Positions 8,129 to 17,207 of a DNA stretch of 64,000 nt are shown piece by piece; position 1 is the stretch's first letter, and every line of letters starts with the position of its first letter. The DNA is from Nocardioides sp. PD653-B2 (lineage in GTDB: Bacteria > Actinomycetota > Actinomycetes > Propionibacteriales > Nocardioidaceae): assembly GCF_002117935.1 (NCBI RefSeq), contig NZ_BDJE01000016.1, positions 1-64,000 of the forward strand, written 5' to 3'. The translations under genes and the position numbers were made by a program. The notes under the pieces are model-generated. The model worked only from the letters and a program-made list of their open reading frames with translations, did no database searches and was not told the DNA's origin.

Positions 8129-9424
8129 ATGATGAGACGTCTCCTGTTCCTGGCGCTGGTGGCCCCGCTCGTCGCCGTCGGACCGTCGGTTGCCGTCGGT
8201 GTCGCTGCGGGAGCAACCGAGCATCGCTGCCACGGCAGACCCGCGACGCTCGTCGGCCAGCCGCACCACACGGTGACGGGCACCGACGGGGACGACGTCG
8301 TGGTGACCCACGGGGCCCGCCGGGTGCGGACCTACGGCGGTGACGACCTCGTGTGCGTCACCGGCTCGCCGGCGCAGCTGGTGGTCGACGTGGCGGAGGG
8401 CGACGACGTCGTGGACACCACGGACGCGGCCCGAGCGGTGACCACGCGACTGGGCACGGGTGCGGACAGGCTGATCGGAGGCCCGCGAGCCGACGCGGTG
8501 ACCGACAACGAGGGCTATGTGTACGACGACGACGCCCCGGACGTGATCAGCACGGGTGGCGGTGACGACGCGGTGATCACGGCTGACCGGGGAGCTCCCG
8601 ACCGCGACCTCGTCTCCCTCGGAGCGGGAGACGACACGCTGACCTTCGACGGAGGCCGGGGCCGCACCCGCTTCCGTGGCGGCGAGGGGGCCGACACCCT
8701 GATCCTCGAACCCGACTACGCAGTGCACGCCCCGTTGGTCGTGAACAACCGACACCAGCGCGCGATGACCCAGGGCGACGTGGTGGTGCGCTGGGCGAGC
8801 TTCGAGCGCTTCGACCTGACCTTCACGCGGGCCCGGAAGGTGACGTTCCGGGGCACCGCGCAGGACGAGACGGTGATCGTCGTCGGCCGCGAGCGCACGC
8901 AGTTCGACATCAGCACGGCCGGAGGGCACGACCTCGCCAAGCTCAGCCTGCGCGCGTCGGGACACGTCGACCTCGGCGCCGGCTCCGACGAGATCGCGCT
9001 GTTCGGCAACGGCGGTCCGCTGGTGCTGGACCTCTCCAGGCGATCAGCCCGGTACGTCAACCGCCACGGGCACCTTCGCTTCCTGCGGATCCTCGGCGTC
9101 GAGGACGCCGGCGCCGGCGGGTGGCCCCGCGTCACCCTGATCGGTGACGCCGGGTCGAACCAGCTGCGGGTGAACGCGGGCTGCCGATCGGTCATCCGCG
9201 GTGGTCCCGGCGACGACCGGATGGGGCGACGCGGCCCGGCGACGATCTGCGACGACGACCAGGGCCCGGCATCGACGATGCGCGGCGGTCCCGGCGACGA
9301 CATCATGCGCGGCGGCCAGCAGGACGACCTCCTGATCGGCGGCTCGGGCACGGACCGGGCCGACGGGCGCATCGGCACCGACACCTGCCGGACGGAGGCG
9401 CGGCGCAACTGCGAAGCATCCTGA
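8129..9424 (+). CDS. Secreted RTX-like calcium-binding repeat protein
   Basis: A 431-residue protein with an N-terminal signal peptide (MMRRLLFLALVAPLVAVGPS), so it is exported. It contains scattered GGxGxD-type nonapeptide repeats: GTDGDDVVV, YGGDDLV, GGGDDAVI, GGPGDDRM, GGPGDDIMRGG and IGGSGTDRADG. Such repeats form calcium-binding beta-rolls in RTX/hemolysin-type proteins. No enzyme domain is evident. ATG codons at 8129 and 8132 are both possible starts. The last 195 bases of the gene are duplicated almost exactly at 25722-25916. A strong terminator follows. Confidence 0.85.
   Translation: MMRRLLFLALVAPLVAVGPSVAVGVAAGATEHRCHGRPATLVGQPHHTVTGTDGDDVVVTHGARRVRTYGGDDLVCVTGSPAQLVVDVAEGDDVVDTTDAARAVTTRLGTGADRLIGGPRADAVTDNEGYVYDDDAPDVISTGGGDDAVITADRGAPDRDLVSLGAGDDTLTFDGGRGRTRFRGGEGADTLILEPDYAVHAPLVVNNRHQRAMTQGDVVVRWASFERFDLTFTRARKVTFRGTAQDETVIVVGRERTQFDISTAGGHDLAKLSLRASGHVDLGAGSDEIALFGNGGPLVLDLSRRSARYVNRHGHLRFLRILGVEDAGAGGWPRVTLIGDAGSNQLRVNAGCRSVIRGGPGDDRMGRRGPATICDDDQGPASTMRGGPGDDIMRGGQQDDLLIGGSGTDRADGRIGTDTCRTEARRNCEAS
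9227..9421. repeat. Copy 1 of a 195-bp dispersed duplication
   Basis: This stretch, the 3' end of the RTX-like gene, aligns without gaps to 25722-25916 (constant offset 16495) with four mismatches by eye. The second copy carries no gene start and sits in a scrambled intergenic region, so copy 1 is probably the source. Confidence 0.9.
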
Positions 9425-9441
9425 CGCGAGGCCAGAAGTAG

Positions 9442-9483
9442 CGAAGGCCGGTCCACCGCGTATCGCGTGTGGACCGGCCTTCG
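9442..9483. terminator. Strong hairpin terminator between convergent units
   Basis: A perfect 15-base stem (cgaaggccggtccac / gtggaccggccttcg) with a 12-base loop, 18 bases past the RTX-like stop. It can serve the plus-strand gene. Read on the minus strand, it lies just after the tRNA-Pro 3'-half remnant, where a tRNA terminator would be. Confidence 0.85.
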
Positions 9484-9484
9484 T

Positions 9485-9530
9485 TCGGTCGGGCTGACGG
9501 GATTCGACCCTGCGACCCCCTGACCCCCAG
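9485..9530 (-). other. tRNA-Pro 3'-half remnant (attachment-site-like), copy 1
   Basis: On the minus strand this reads CTGGGGGTCAGGGGGTCGCA, then GGGTCGAATCCC, then GTCAGCCCGACCGA. It matches the 3' half of a tRNA-Pro(GGG), from the anticodon loop CTGGGGG through the variable loop, a damaged T-arm and the acceptor strand CAGCCCG-A. The D-arm and 5' acceptor strand are missing. A 3' half starting at the anticodon loop is what tyrosine-integrase islands leave behind. The tRNA identity is inferred from the loop and acceptor sequence. Confidence 0.65.
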
Positions 9531-9586
9531 CCGGTCTGCGCAGGCTTTCGTTGTGGGCCTGGCACGAACGGGCGACAGCTTCGGCG

Positions 9587-9985
9587 AGCCACCTGGGTGG
9601 CGGTTGGCGTCATGATCAGTCCGTACTCGACCGGGGTCAACCGTCTGAGAGCAGACTGCCTCCGACGGCGGTGGTAGGTCTTCTCGATCCACCTGACAAT
9701 CGCGGGCCGTAGTTCGTCACGCGTGGACCAGGAGCGGCGGTCGAGGATATTCCTCTGGAGGAGCAAGAGGAACGACTCCATGGCTGCGTTACCGCCGGCT
9801 GCTCCCACGCGGCCCATGGAGCTGACCATGTCGTGACGATTGAGCGCGTAGACGAACATCCTTCCCCGGACCTGGGAGCCGTGGTCGGTGTGCAGCGCAG
9901 ACCCGGCCACATCCCCGCGCCGCGCAGCGGCATTGCCTTGCGCAGCGACCACACATCGACGCAGATCAGATGTCACCCTGTTCAC
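9587..9985 (-). pseudogene. Truncated IS3-family transposase (OrfB C-terminus)
   Basis: The frame gives HTDHGSQ, then SMGRVGAAGGNAAMESF, then WSTRDELRPAIVRWIEKTYHRRRRQ and LTPVEYG. These are the last two acidic residues (D and E) and the C-terminal signature of IS3-type integrase-fold transposases. The N-terminal half with the first catalytic Asp is missing, and the frame runs on through the neighbouring terminator, so this is a dead remnant. It lies directly inside the first tRNA-Pro remnant and abuts the 3' end of the M20 hydrolase gene. Confidence 0.8.
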
Positions 9986-11184
9986 GAGTCCGAAGCAAGA
10001 TGCCCGCCTGTGGCCGCCTGTCGCTGCGGAGTGGGAGGCCGGGACTCCTGGTCTGGACCATGTCTCAGGATGCTGCCTACCACTGACGCCAGGATTCCTG
10101 CCCCGTCGAGCACAGCTCGGTCTCCGTCCGGGCCGCCGGCGTAGTCGGCGAAGTCTCGGGTGTGCAGCGACACCTCGTCGGGAGCGGCCTTGATCATCGG
10201 GTGAATCGAGGGGACGACGTGACTGACGTTTCCCATGTCAGTGCTGCCGACGACCCTGGTGGTCGAGTTTGGAACCTCAACCAGGCGCCCGAACAAAGCG
10301 GCCGCTTCCACGTAGCGAGTCACAAGGTCCGCGTCGCTGCGCAGGTCCTGGTAGACGCGACCAATTGGCTCCTCGATGCAGGTGCAGCCAGCGGCGTTTG
10401 CCCCCGCCTCCAGGCAGATCTGCACTCGGCGAGAGAGCTCATGCAGGCCGTCCAGCGAGGGGGACCGGGTGAACCATTCGGCCTCCGCGAGCTCAGGGAC
10501 GACGTTGGCACGCACTCCTCCGTTGGTGATGACGCCGTGCACCCTTTCGTCGGCTTTGAGATGCTGGCGCAGCGCTGCCACGTTCATGTATCCCAGCACG
10601 GCCGCGTCCAACGCGTTCAGCCCTTGGTCCGGCGCGGCCGCTGCGTGGGCGGCCCGGCCGTGATAAGTGACCTTTCTGCGCTCGATCGCAACGGCGTTCA
10701 TGTGGGTCAGGTCACGACCTGCGGGGTGAACCATCATGGCTGCGTCGAGTCCGGCGAAAGCATCCCGCTCCAGCATCAGGACCTTGCCCGCACCGCTTTC
10801 CTCGGCTGGCGTGCCAAGCACGATCACCGTGCCCTGCCGATCCGCAAGCAGCTCGGCGGCGATCGCTGCGGCGCCTGCGCCGGCGGCGGCGATCACGTTG
10901 TGGCCGCAGGCGTGGCCAATCTCGGGCAGCGCGTCGTACTCGCAGACGAGACCGATTCGCGGACCGCTCCCGTTGCTGAGCACCGCCCGGAAGGCCGTCT
11001 CGAGTCCAAAGGCCGAGCGCTCGAGAGTGAAACCCTGGTGCTCCAGGAAGTCGGTGAGGACGTCGTGGGCGAAGCTCTCCTCGAAGGCGACCTCGGGTCT
11101 GCGATGGATGTCGTGCGAGATCGCGAGCATCGCGTCCTGGTGTTTCGCGCGGGCGGCGACGACCTCGTGTTCGATGCTGGTCAT
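9982..11184 (-). CDS. M20-family amidohydrolase/peptidase
   Basis: A 400-residue zinc hydrolase of the M20/amidohydrolase group, nearest in look to AbgA/AbgB and N-acyl amino acid hydrolases. Metal-site motifs are EYDALPEIGHACGHN (about residues 80-95), the TPAEESGAGK segment and a late STDMGNVSH. It should cleave an amide or peptide-like bond on a small molecule. The ATG at 11184 (MTSIEHE) has AGGA six bases upstream. It is the last gene of the long catabolic operon, and its last residues run to the IS3 remnant, so the tail may be altered. Confidence 0.85.
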   Translation of the reverse strand: MTSIEHEVVAARAKHQDAMLAISHDIHRRPEVAFEESFAHDVLTDFLEHQGFTLERSAFGLETAFRAVLSNGSGPRIGLVCEYDALPEIGHACGHNVIAAAGAGAAAIAAELLADRQGTVIVLGTPAEESGAGKVLMLERDAFAGLDAAMMVHPAGRDLTHMNAVAIERRKVTYHGRAAHAAAAPDQGLNALDAAVLGYMNVAALRQHLKADERVHGVITNGGVRANVVPELAEAEWFTRSPSLDGLHELSRRVQICLEAGANAAGCTCIEEPIGRVYQDLRSDADLVTRYVEAAALFGRLVEVPNSTTRVVGSTDMGNVSHVVPSIHPMIKAAPDEVSLHTRDFADYAGGPDGDRAVLDGAGILASVVGSILRHGPDQESRPPTPQRQAATGGHLASDS

Positions 11185-11233
11185 GTCCATTCCTGTCGTC
11201 GTCGGTCCCCTGGTGCCAGGCACGCCGGCCGGT

Positions 11234-13606
11234 TCAGGAGACCCTCACTTCGCCACGAGCGGCTGCGGCTACCGTCTCGGGTGAAACCGGGACCTGGGTC
11301 AGGAAGAACTCGACCCCAAGGGCGTCCTCCACCGCCGCGCAAATCGCCGGAGCCCACGGGAGCGTGCCGGCCTCGCCGACACCCTTGACTCCACTGTCGC
11401 TGTGCGGGGTCGGTGTCTCGAGGTGCCCTACTTCGATGTCTCCGAAGTCATCAGCCCGTGGTAACCGGTAAGTCATGAGGTCCTTGGTCACGAGGCGTCC
11501 GTTGTCGTCGTAGCGCAGCTCCTCGAACAACGCACCGGCGAGAGCCTGGACCGATGCGCCGACCAGCTGACCCTCCACCACATCAGGGTTGATGACCGTG
11601 CCGCAGTCGTCCGCGATGCGTGCGTCCAGGACACGGACGAAGCCGGTTGCCGAGTCCACTTCGACCAGAACTGCTGCGGTCCCGTAGGAGTAGGTCATGC
11701 CGCTCGGGTCATAGACCACTCGTGCCTGCAGCGACCCGGAGAACCCATCGGGAGTCTTACCCAGGCCGCGATAGGCGGCGCGACCGATTTGGGCGAAGGA
11801 GACGCGCTGGGTGGGAACACCGTGGACGTGCACGCCCTCCTCGTCCAACCGCAGCTCAGTCGGGTCGGTCTCCAGGACGGCTGCGGCATGTCGAAGGATC
11901 TCTCCCCTCAGCTCCACACTTGCCTGCCGGACCGACTCGCAACCCAGAGCGGCTCCCCGACTTCCGGCAGTGCCGTAGCCGGTGTAGGTGCACACGTCGG
12001 TGTCCCCGGAAACCACCTTGATGCGGGAGGAGGGAAGTCCCAGCTCGTGCGCAGCGGTCTGGGCGAGGCTCGTGAGGATCCCCTGCCCCATCTCAGCCTG
12101 CCCGGTGTAGACCGTGACCTCGCCGTCGCTGTCCATCCGGACCACGGCCTCGTCGAACCCGGCCTGATCGACGCCGAGCCTTTCCATGACCCGGCTCGGT
12201 CCGATACCGGTTGACTCGACGTAGCAGGCCAACCCGACTCCGAGCCGACGCCCGGAGGTGGCGGCCTGAACGATGCGACTTGGCCAACCGGCCGTCGTGA
12301 CAGCGTCGAGGCACAGCTGCAGGCACCGGTGGTAGTCGCCGCTGTCGAAGGTCGCGACGACCCCGTTGTGGTAGGGCATCTCGTCAGCTCGAACCAGATT
12401 GCGGCGCCGGATCTCCGCAGCATCGACGCCCACCCGCCGGCCGAGCCGGTCGAGCATCCGTTCTATGGCGAAGACCGCCTTGGGGGCTCCCCAGCCGCGG
12501 TAGGAGCCGTACGGCGAGCGGTTGGTCATCACACCGCGCACGCGGACGTCAACGTTCGCTATCTTGTACGGCCCTGGCAGGCTAACCGCTGCGAGCCACA
12601 CCGGCCCCATGCCGACGCTGCTGAGCTCGCCACCGAGCACCCCGACGACGTCACCGCGCAGTCCGAGCACGCGCCCGTCGGCATCGGCGGCAATGGCCAC
12701 AGTGAGTTCCTGCTCGCGGGCGTGAGAGCTCGCGACGAAGCTCTCGTCCCGGTCCTCGATGTACTTGACCGGCCGTCGTGTCATGCGCGCCAAGACGGTC
12801 GCGATGATCTCCTCGCCGTAGTAGTTCGCCTTGGTGCCGAAGCCGCCGCCGACGGACGGGATGCGCACACGGATCTGGGCGAGCGGTACGCCGACCACCT
12901 CCCCGATCACCTCGCGGACCCGGTTCGGCGATTGGGAGTTGATCCACACATCGAATCGCTCCTGGACCTCGTCGTAGGAGACGAGGCAGCCACGAGTCTC
13001 GAGTGGACATCCGAAGGACCGGCCGAAGCGGAAGGTCTCCTCAACGACGATCGGGGCGCCCGCAAACGCTTCGTCCACGTCACCAGTGCTGTAGGTCTGC
13101 TCGCCGAAGACGTTCTCGCCCCACTCGGGAACCAGGAGCGGCGCGTCGCTCCGTAGAGCGTCAGCCGCAGTGTTCACCACCTGCAGTGGCTCGTAGTCGA
13201 CCCCAATGAGCTCGAGCGCATCCTCGGCCAGCGCTCGGGTCTCTGCCACCACGGCGGCCACCGCCTGGCCGCAGTAGCGAACCCGATCGACGGCCATCGC
13301 TCGGGTGACCGGGGTGTGCTGGCCACGAAGCTGCCAGTAGACCGGGTGCGGGGCGGTGACTGCCGCCACCTCGGCACCGGTCACGACGGCATGCACGCCG
13401 GGCGCGACGCGTGCCGCCCCAGTCCGGACCTCGCGAATCAGCGCATGGGCGTGCGGGCTACGAAGTACCGCCATGTGCAACGTGCCCACCGGCTCGATAT
13501 CCCCGACGAAGAACGAGTGGCCCCGTAACACCTTGCCCAGGACATCGACGGGGGTCGGAGCACCTACACGCGCCGCAGAGGAGACGCTGTCTCGTCGCTG
13601 GCTCAT
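11234..13606 (-). CDS. Xanthine dehydrogenase-family molybdopterin subunit
   Basis: Large catalytic subunit (790 residues) of a three-subunit molybdenum hydroxylase. It shows the N-terminal FVGDIEPVGTLHMAVLRSPHAHA start, the GGGFGTKANYYGEE and SPYGSYRGWGAPKA segments, and the late KGVGEAGTLP motif with the family's catalytic glutamate. The AYRCSFR loop of true carbon monoxide dehydrogenase is absent, so this is a ring or aldehyde hydroxylase and not CODH. Its ATG overlaps the stop of the 2Fe-2S subunit gene by four bases. The substrate is unknown. Confidence 0.93.
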   Translation of the reverse strand: MSQRRDSVSSAARVGAPTPVDVLGKVLRGHSFFVGDIEPVGTLHMAVLRSPHAHALIREVRTGAARVAPGVHAVVTGAEVAAVTAPHPVYWQLRGQHTPVTRAMAVDRVRYCGQAVAAVVAETRALAEDALELIGVDYEPLQVVNTAADALRSDAPLLVPEWGENVFGEQTYSTGDVDEAFAGAPIVVEETFRFGRSFGCPLETRGCLVSYDEVQERFDVWINSQSPNRVREVIGEVVGVPLAQIRVRIPSVGGGFGTKANYYGEEIIATVLARMTRRPVKYIEDRDESFVASSHAREQELTVAIAADADGRVLGLRGDVVGVLGGELSSVGMGPVWLAAVSLPGPYKIANVDVRVRGVMTNRSPYGSYRGWGAPKAVFAIERMLDRLGRRVGVDAAEIRRRNLVRADEMPYHNGVVATFDSGDYHRCLQLCLDAVTTAGWPSRIVQAATSGRRLGVGLACYVESTGIGPSRVMERLGVDQAGFDEAVVRMDSDGEVTVYTGQAEMGQGILTSLAQTAAHELGLPSSRIKVVSGDTDVCTYTGYGTAGSRGAALGCESVRQASVELRGEILRHAAAVLETDPTELRLDEEGVHVHGVPTQRVSFAQIGRAAYRGLGKTPDGFSGSLQARVVYDPSGMTYSYGTAAVLVEVDSATGFVRVLDARIADDCGTVINPDVVEGQLVGASVQALAGALFEELRYDDNGRLVTKDLMTYRLPRADDFGDIEVGHLETPTPHSDSGVKGVGEAGTLPWAPAICAAVEDALGVEFFLTQVPVSPETVAAAARGEVRVS

Positions 13607-14127
13607 CGGCTCGGCTCCTGTCCCGAGGTCGGGTTCGGTAGCCAGGATCCGGTGGAGGTGAGCTCCTCGATGGTGGCCACCACAGCGCGCACGATGCTCT
13701 GGTAGCCCGTGCACCGGCAGAGGTTCCCCGATAGCCGGGACCGCAACTGCTCCTCGGTCGGGCACGGCACCTCACCGAAGAGCTCCCACATCACGTTGAG
13801 CATTCCTGTCGCGCAGAACCCACACTGGAATGCGTTGCGTTGAACCAGTCCGTCGACGAACGCCTCGAACCGGGCGTCACCCACGAGCGCCTCGACCGTC
13901 CGCACCTCGCCGCCGTCCACCTGCGCGGCGAGCATGAGGCACGACCTTGCTGTACGCCCGTCAACGAGGACGGTGCAGGCGCCGCAGGCGCCGTGCTCGC
14001 AGCCGAGCCGGACGCTGCGCGTGCCCGCGCACCGGCGCAGGGCGTCCGCCAGCGACTCACGGGGCTCAGCGACAAGGGTGGCAGGTTGACCGTTCACCGT
14101 CACGGTCGTCGTCAAGGACTCAGTCAC
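13603..14127 (-). CDS. 2Fe-2S subunit of molybdenum hydroxylase
   Basis: A 174-residue small subunit that passes electrons from the molybdenum site to FAD. Both cluster motifs are intact: CEHGACGAC plus a later Cys for the plant-type [2Fe-2S] domain, and CGFC ... CRC for the C-terminal helical [2Fe-2S] domain. GTG start. It overlaps the FAD subunit gene by eight bases upstream and the large subunit gene by four bases downstream. Confidence 0.95.
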   Translation of the reverse strand: MTESLTTTVTVNGQPATLVAEPRESLADALRRCAGTRSVRLGCEHGACGACTVLVDGRTARSCLMLAAQVDGGEVRTVEALVGDARFEAFVDGLVQRNAFQCGFCATGMLNVMWELFGEVPCPTEEQLRSRLSGNLCRCTGYQSIVRAVVATIEELTSTGSWLPNPTSGQEPSR

Positions 14128-14983
14128 GCGCGTCTCCTACCTCTACTGCCTGGGCCACCGCGCGCTCGATGGCGACGCCGGCCAGGTGCTGACGGTGCTG
14201 GTGGTCCCTGAATGCCCCCGCGAGCGGGGGAAGCTGTGCTGCACCGGCGCGGGCAGCGGCTGCGACGGCGGAGCGATCCCCCACCCGCACGCCACGCAAC
14301 GCTTGCTCGCAACGGCCCAAGCGGCCACTGGGACCACCTCCCCCGAAGACGGCCACCCGTGCCGAGGCAATGACACCATCGACAACCGTGGTGGCGGTCT
14401 GGCAGCCCACCGCCCGATCCTGCGCAGCCCGGAGCTTGACCGCTCCGAACGAGGTGCCCACCGCCGGCATCGGGAACCGGACCGAAACAACAAGCTCGCC
14501 TGCCTCCAGGCACGTACGGAAATCACCAGTGAAGAAGTCGGCCGCCGCTACCTCACGCCTCCCGGTGGTGCTGCGCAGGAGGAGCGTCGCGCCCAGCAGG
14601 AGTGCCGCAGTGGGCAGCTCGGCGCACGGGTCGGCGTGGCTCAGGCTCCCGCCGATGGTCCCCCGGTGTCGAACCGGGACAAAGCCGATCGTCGCGACCG
14701 CCTGTGCCAGGAGCGGCAGCACCTCGAGGAGCTGCGGATGCAGCTCGACGTCGCGCTGGCGAGTGGCGGCACCTATCGTGACAGACTCCGCACCCACCTG
14801 GATGCCCGCGAGTCCGTCGACCCGGTTGAGGTCGCAGACGATCCGAGGGCGCACCTCCCGGCGCGCCAGCAACGGCATCAGACTCTGGCCGCCCGCCAAC
14901 GCAACTACGTCCTCCCCCGACATCACGTCGAGGGCCTCCTCCAACATCGTGGGCCGCTCGTAACCGAACGGTGCTGGCTTCAC
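14120..14983 (-). CDS. FAD-binding subunit of molybdenum hydroxylase
   Basis: A 287-residue medium subunit (CoxM/XDH type). The FAD-binding motifs ALAGGQSLMPLL and TIGGSLSHADPCAE are clear. It accepts electrons from the 2Fe-2S subunit. The GTG start overlaps the stop of the upstream luciferase-like gene (GTGA), so all three hydroxylase subunits are translationally coupled in the order medium-small-large. Confidence 0.94.
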   Translation of the reverse strand: MKPAPFGYERPTMLEEALDVMSGEDVVALAGGQSLMPLLARREVRPRIVCDLNRVDGLAGIQVGAESVTIGAATRQRDVELHPQLLEVLPLLAQAVATIGFVPVRHRGTIGGSLSHADPCAELPTAALLLGATLLLRSTTGRREVAAADFFTGDFRTCLEAGELVVSVRFPMPAVGTSFGAVKLRAAQDRAVGCQTATTVVDGVIASARVAVFGGGGPSGRLGRCEQALRGVRVGDRSAVAAAARAGAAQLPPLAGAFRDHQHRQHLAGVAIERAVAQAVEVGDARD

Positions 14984-15978
14984 GCGAGTTCCTCCCGAGG
15001 ATCGAAGTGTGGCCGAACGTGCTGCGCGAACAGCTCGAGGCTCTCCAGCGCGTACGTCACCGGAGTGCCACGCGGCCGGACTCGGAGCTGGAGGTCAGTC
15101 ACACCGGCGTCCTGGTAGCGACTCAGCTGCTCCGCCACACCATCCGGCGTACCGACGAGGCAGAGCTCGCGCTGGCCGTCCACGTGCGGGGTGCCCGACG
15201 CGCCACTACGAGCGTAGGCATCGACGATCGGTGCGAAATGCTCTTGGTACCGTGCCACCGCCAATTCATGTGTGCGTGCGACCACCGCGAGCCGGTTGAC
15301 CGAGACTGTCGGGGACGCGCCAGCTCGGGAGTCGGCCAGTTGAGCGCGGTAGTGAGCGGCCTGGTCACTCACCAGATCAAGCGGGTAGCCGGACGAGGCC
15401 ACGTAACCGTCACCTATCCGGGCTGCGCGCCGCGCTGAGACCGGGAGCGACCCGCCGACCAGGATCGGCGGCCCTCCCTGTTGAACGGGCCGTGGCACCA
15501 GCGCCGCGTCCACACCATCGATCGGGAAGCTGCCATCCCACGCCCCCCGCAGAAACGCCACCGCGGAGCGCAGCCGTGGCCCTACCTCGCTGGAGTCGAG
15601 GCCGAAGGCGCGCCAGGCGCGCGGCGAGCCCAGCCCGAGCCCGAGGACGAGACGACCATCGCTCAGCTGGTCCAGAAGCGCAGCGTCGTAGGCCAGTCGG
15701 AGCGGTGTCCATCCGGCGAGGAGGCTGACCCCCGCCATGAGTCGGATGCGAGGCAGCTCTAGCGCGAGCGCGGAGAGCATCATCAAAGCGTTCGGGGCAT
15801 GGAAGGTCATCGGGTCGCCAGCGTCAAAGACGTAGCTCTCTCCGGCCGAGAGACAGGCAAAGCCCAGCTCCTCGGACAATCTGGCCACCGGTAGCAGCTC
15901 GCGCAGCGTCGTGGCGTAGGTGGCGCCGTCATGGGGCGCGAGGTCGAGCGCCACTCCCACCGAAAGGCTCGCGTTCAC
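14980..15978 (-). CDS. LLM-class flavin-dependent oxidoreductase (first)
   Basis: A 332-residue TIM-barrel flavoprotein of the bacterial luciferase-like family. Typical segments include LLDQLSDGRLVLGLGLGSPRAW and GGPPILVGGSLPVSARRAARIGDGY. Such proteins use FMN or F420. No partner flavin reductase lies in this operon, so an F420-dependent reaction is possible. It overlaps DUF1116 upstream and the FAD subunit downstream by four bases each. Its likely role is an oxidation step on the same substrate as the neighbouring hydroxylase. Confidence 0.85.
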   Translation of the reverse strand: MNASLSVGVALDLAPHDGATYATTLRELLPVARLSEELGFACLSAGESYVFDAGDPMTFHAPNALMMLSALALELPRIRLMAGVSLLAGWTPLRLAYDAALLDQLSDGRLVLGLGLGSPRAWRAFGLDSSEVGPRLRSAVAFLRGAWDGSFPIDGVDAALVPRPVQQGGPPILVGGSLPVSARRAARIGDGYVASSGYPLDLVSDQAAHYRAQLADSRAGASPTVSVNRLAVVARTHELAVARYQEHFAPIVDAYARSGASGTPHVDGQRELCLVGTPDGVAEQLSRYQDAGVTDLQLRVRPRGTPVTYALESLELFAQHVRPHFDPREELA

Positions 15979-17207
15979 CGGATCTCGCTTTCTGGCCCAC
16001 CTGAGACGGCGGCAGCCGCCTCGCGGAACGCCTGCAGGGGCATCCGCACCACGCCGGCGCCGACCCTGCCGACGCCCAGATCGCGGCCGAGGAAGCCCAT
16101 CGTGGTGGCCGGCGCTATCCCCGACGCCGCCACGGCCACCGCGTCGATCGCGGCCGGTGCCGGGCGGTGGTCCTGGTTGGGCAATCGGTAGTGCGGCGAT
16201 GTGGTCGCCGTGATGCTCCGCATCTCCTCGACCAGGCCCGCGGCGGCCGCGTTGTCGTACCGCAGGGCCGATGCCAGCACCGGCGCGGAAGTGAAGGAGA
16301 AGGCGCCCAGTCCGGTGCTCTCGATGATCGGTGAGTCGCCTTGGCCGGCGCCTGCTGCGCGCACGTCACCGATGCCGAGGTCGACTACCGGTCCGGTCGG
16401 CGCGGGAGCGACGAACCACCTGTCCCGACCAGCGACCTTGACACCGAAGTCCCGGCCGTTCATCCCCACCGCAGTCACAATGCCGACGGCACCCGGTTCA
16501 GCCGAGATCGCGTCAAGACACGCCCGGGCGTGCGCGGCCGAGATCGAGAGCAGGTGGTGACTCGTAGCCGCGAAGTAGGACACGATGCGTCCTGCCTCGA
16601 CGGCCCCGAGCTCGGCAATCGCGGGCAGTAGTCGGGCCAGGTAGGCGCCTGTCCCGGCCACATTGCGGTTGTGGCATTCGTCGCCGCGTTCGAGTGCGTC
16701 CTGCTGGAGCCGTACCGGCACGATCGGTGCTGGCAGCCCGCGCACCACGCGGTCCAGCACCGGTGCGGTGCTGGCCGCTAGGCGGCGGAGTCGCTCGACC
16801 GTCGCAGGGTCGAAGACACCGGTGCGGGCGCCCCCCTGGTCCCCTTCGTGCATGGGACTGCAGAAGATGCGTCCGTCCCCGCGCTCGAGGACCACCATCG
16901 GCATCGACGGGGTCACCAACCCGACTAAGGGTCCAGCCACATTGGTGTCCTGGCATGGTGACAGGGTCACCCCGCCTGAACGGATCAGCGAGTGTGCCTT
17001 TCGGACCGTGTCGACCTCCCCCTCGAAGAGCAGTCCGGCCACCACCGCGCCGGTGAGCGCGGCGGGCCACGTCTCGGGTCCATCGAGAGGCGGACCGCTG
17101 TGCAGGTAGTGCCGTTGCCCCACCTCCGCGACGACCTCGGACGCGGGCCGGTAGCCGCGCAGAACAGTCTCGCCGGCGAGAGCGTCTCGGACGCGCTCTG
17201 GGATCAT
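15975..17207 (-). CDS. DUF1116 family protein (YlbE/AllG-like)
   Basis: A 410-residue protein with the features of DUF1116: SGPPLDGPETWPAALTGAVV, the SPCQDTNVAGPLVGLVTPSMP region, and GDECHNRN. E. coli relatives (YlbE/AllG, YahG) sit next to FdrA-type genes, and YlbE has been tied to oxamate/carbamoyl metabolism at the end of allantoin breakdown. Here no FdrA, DUF2877 or carbamate kinase gene is present in the window, so the function may differ. It overlaps both neighbours by four bases. Confidence 0.82.
   Translation of the reverse strand: MIPERVRDALAGETVLRGYRPASEVVAEVGQRHYLHSGPPLDGPETWPAALTGAVVAGLLFEGEVDTVRKAHSLIRSGGVTLSPCQDTNVAGPLVGLVTPSMPMVVLERGDGRIFCSPMHEGDQGGARTGVFDPATVERLRRLAASTAPVLDRVVRGLPAPIVPVRLQQDALERGDECHNRNVAGTGAYLARLLPAIAELGAVEAGRIVSYFAATSHHLLSISAAHARACLDAISAEPGAVGIVTAVGMNGRDFGVKVAGRDRWFVAPAPTGPVVDLGIGDVRAAGAGQGDSPIIESTGLGAFSFTSAPVLASALRYDNAAAAGLVEEMRSITATTSPHYRLPNQDHRPAPAAIDAVAVAASGIAPATTMGFLGRDLGVGRVGAGVVRMPLQAFREAAAAVSGGPESEIR

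Noticed and set aside
11234..14983. Aerobic carbon monoxide dehydrogenase (coxMSL)
   Set aside because: Subunit order and folds fit, but the large subunit lacks the AYRCSFR copper-site loop, so it is a different molybdenum hydroxylase.
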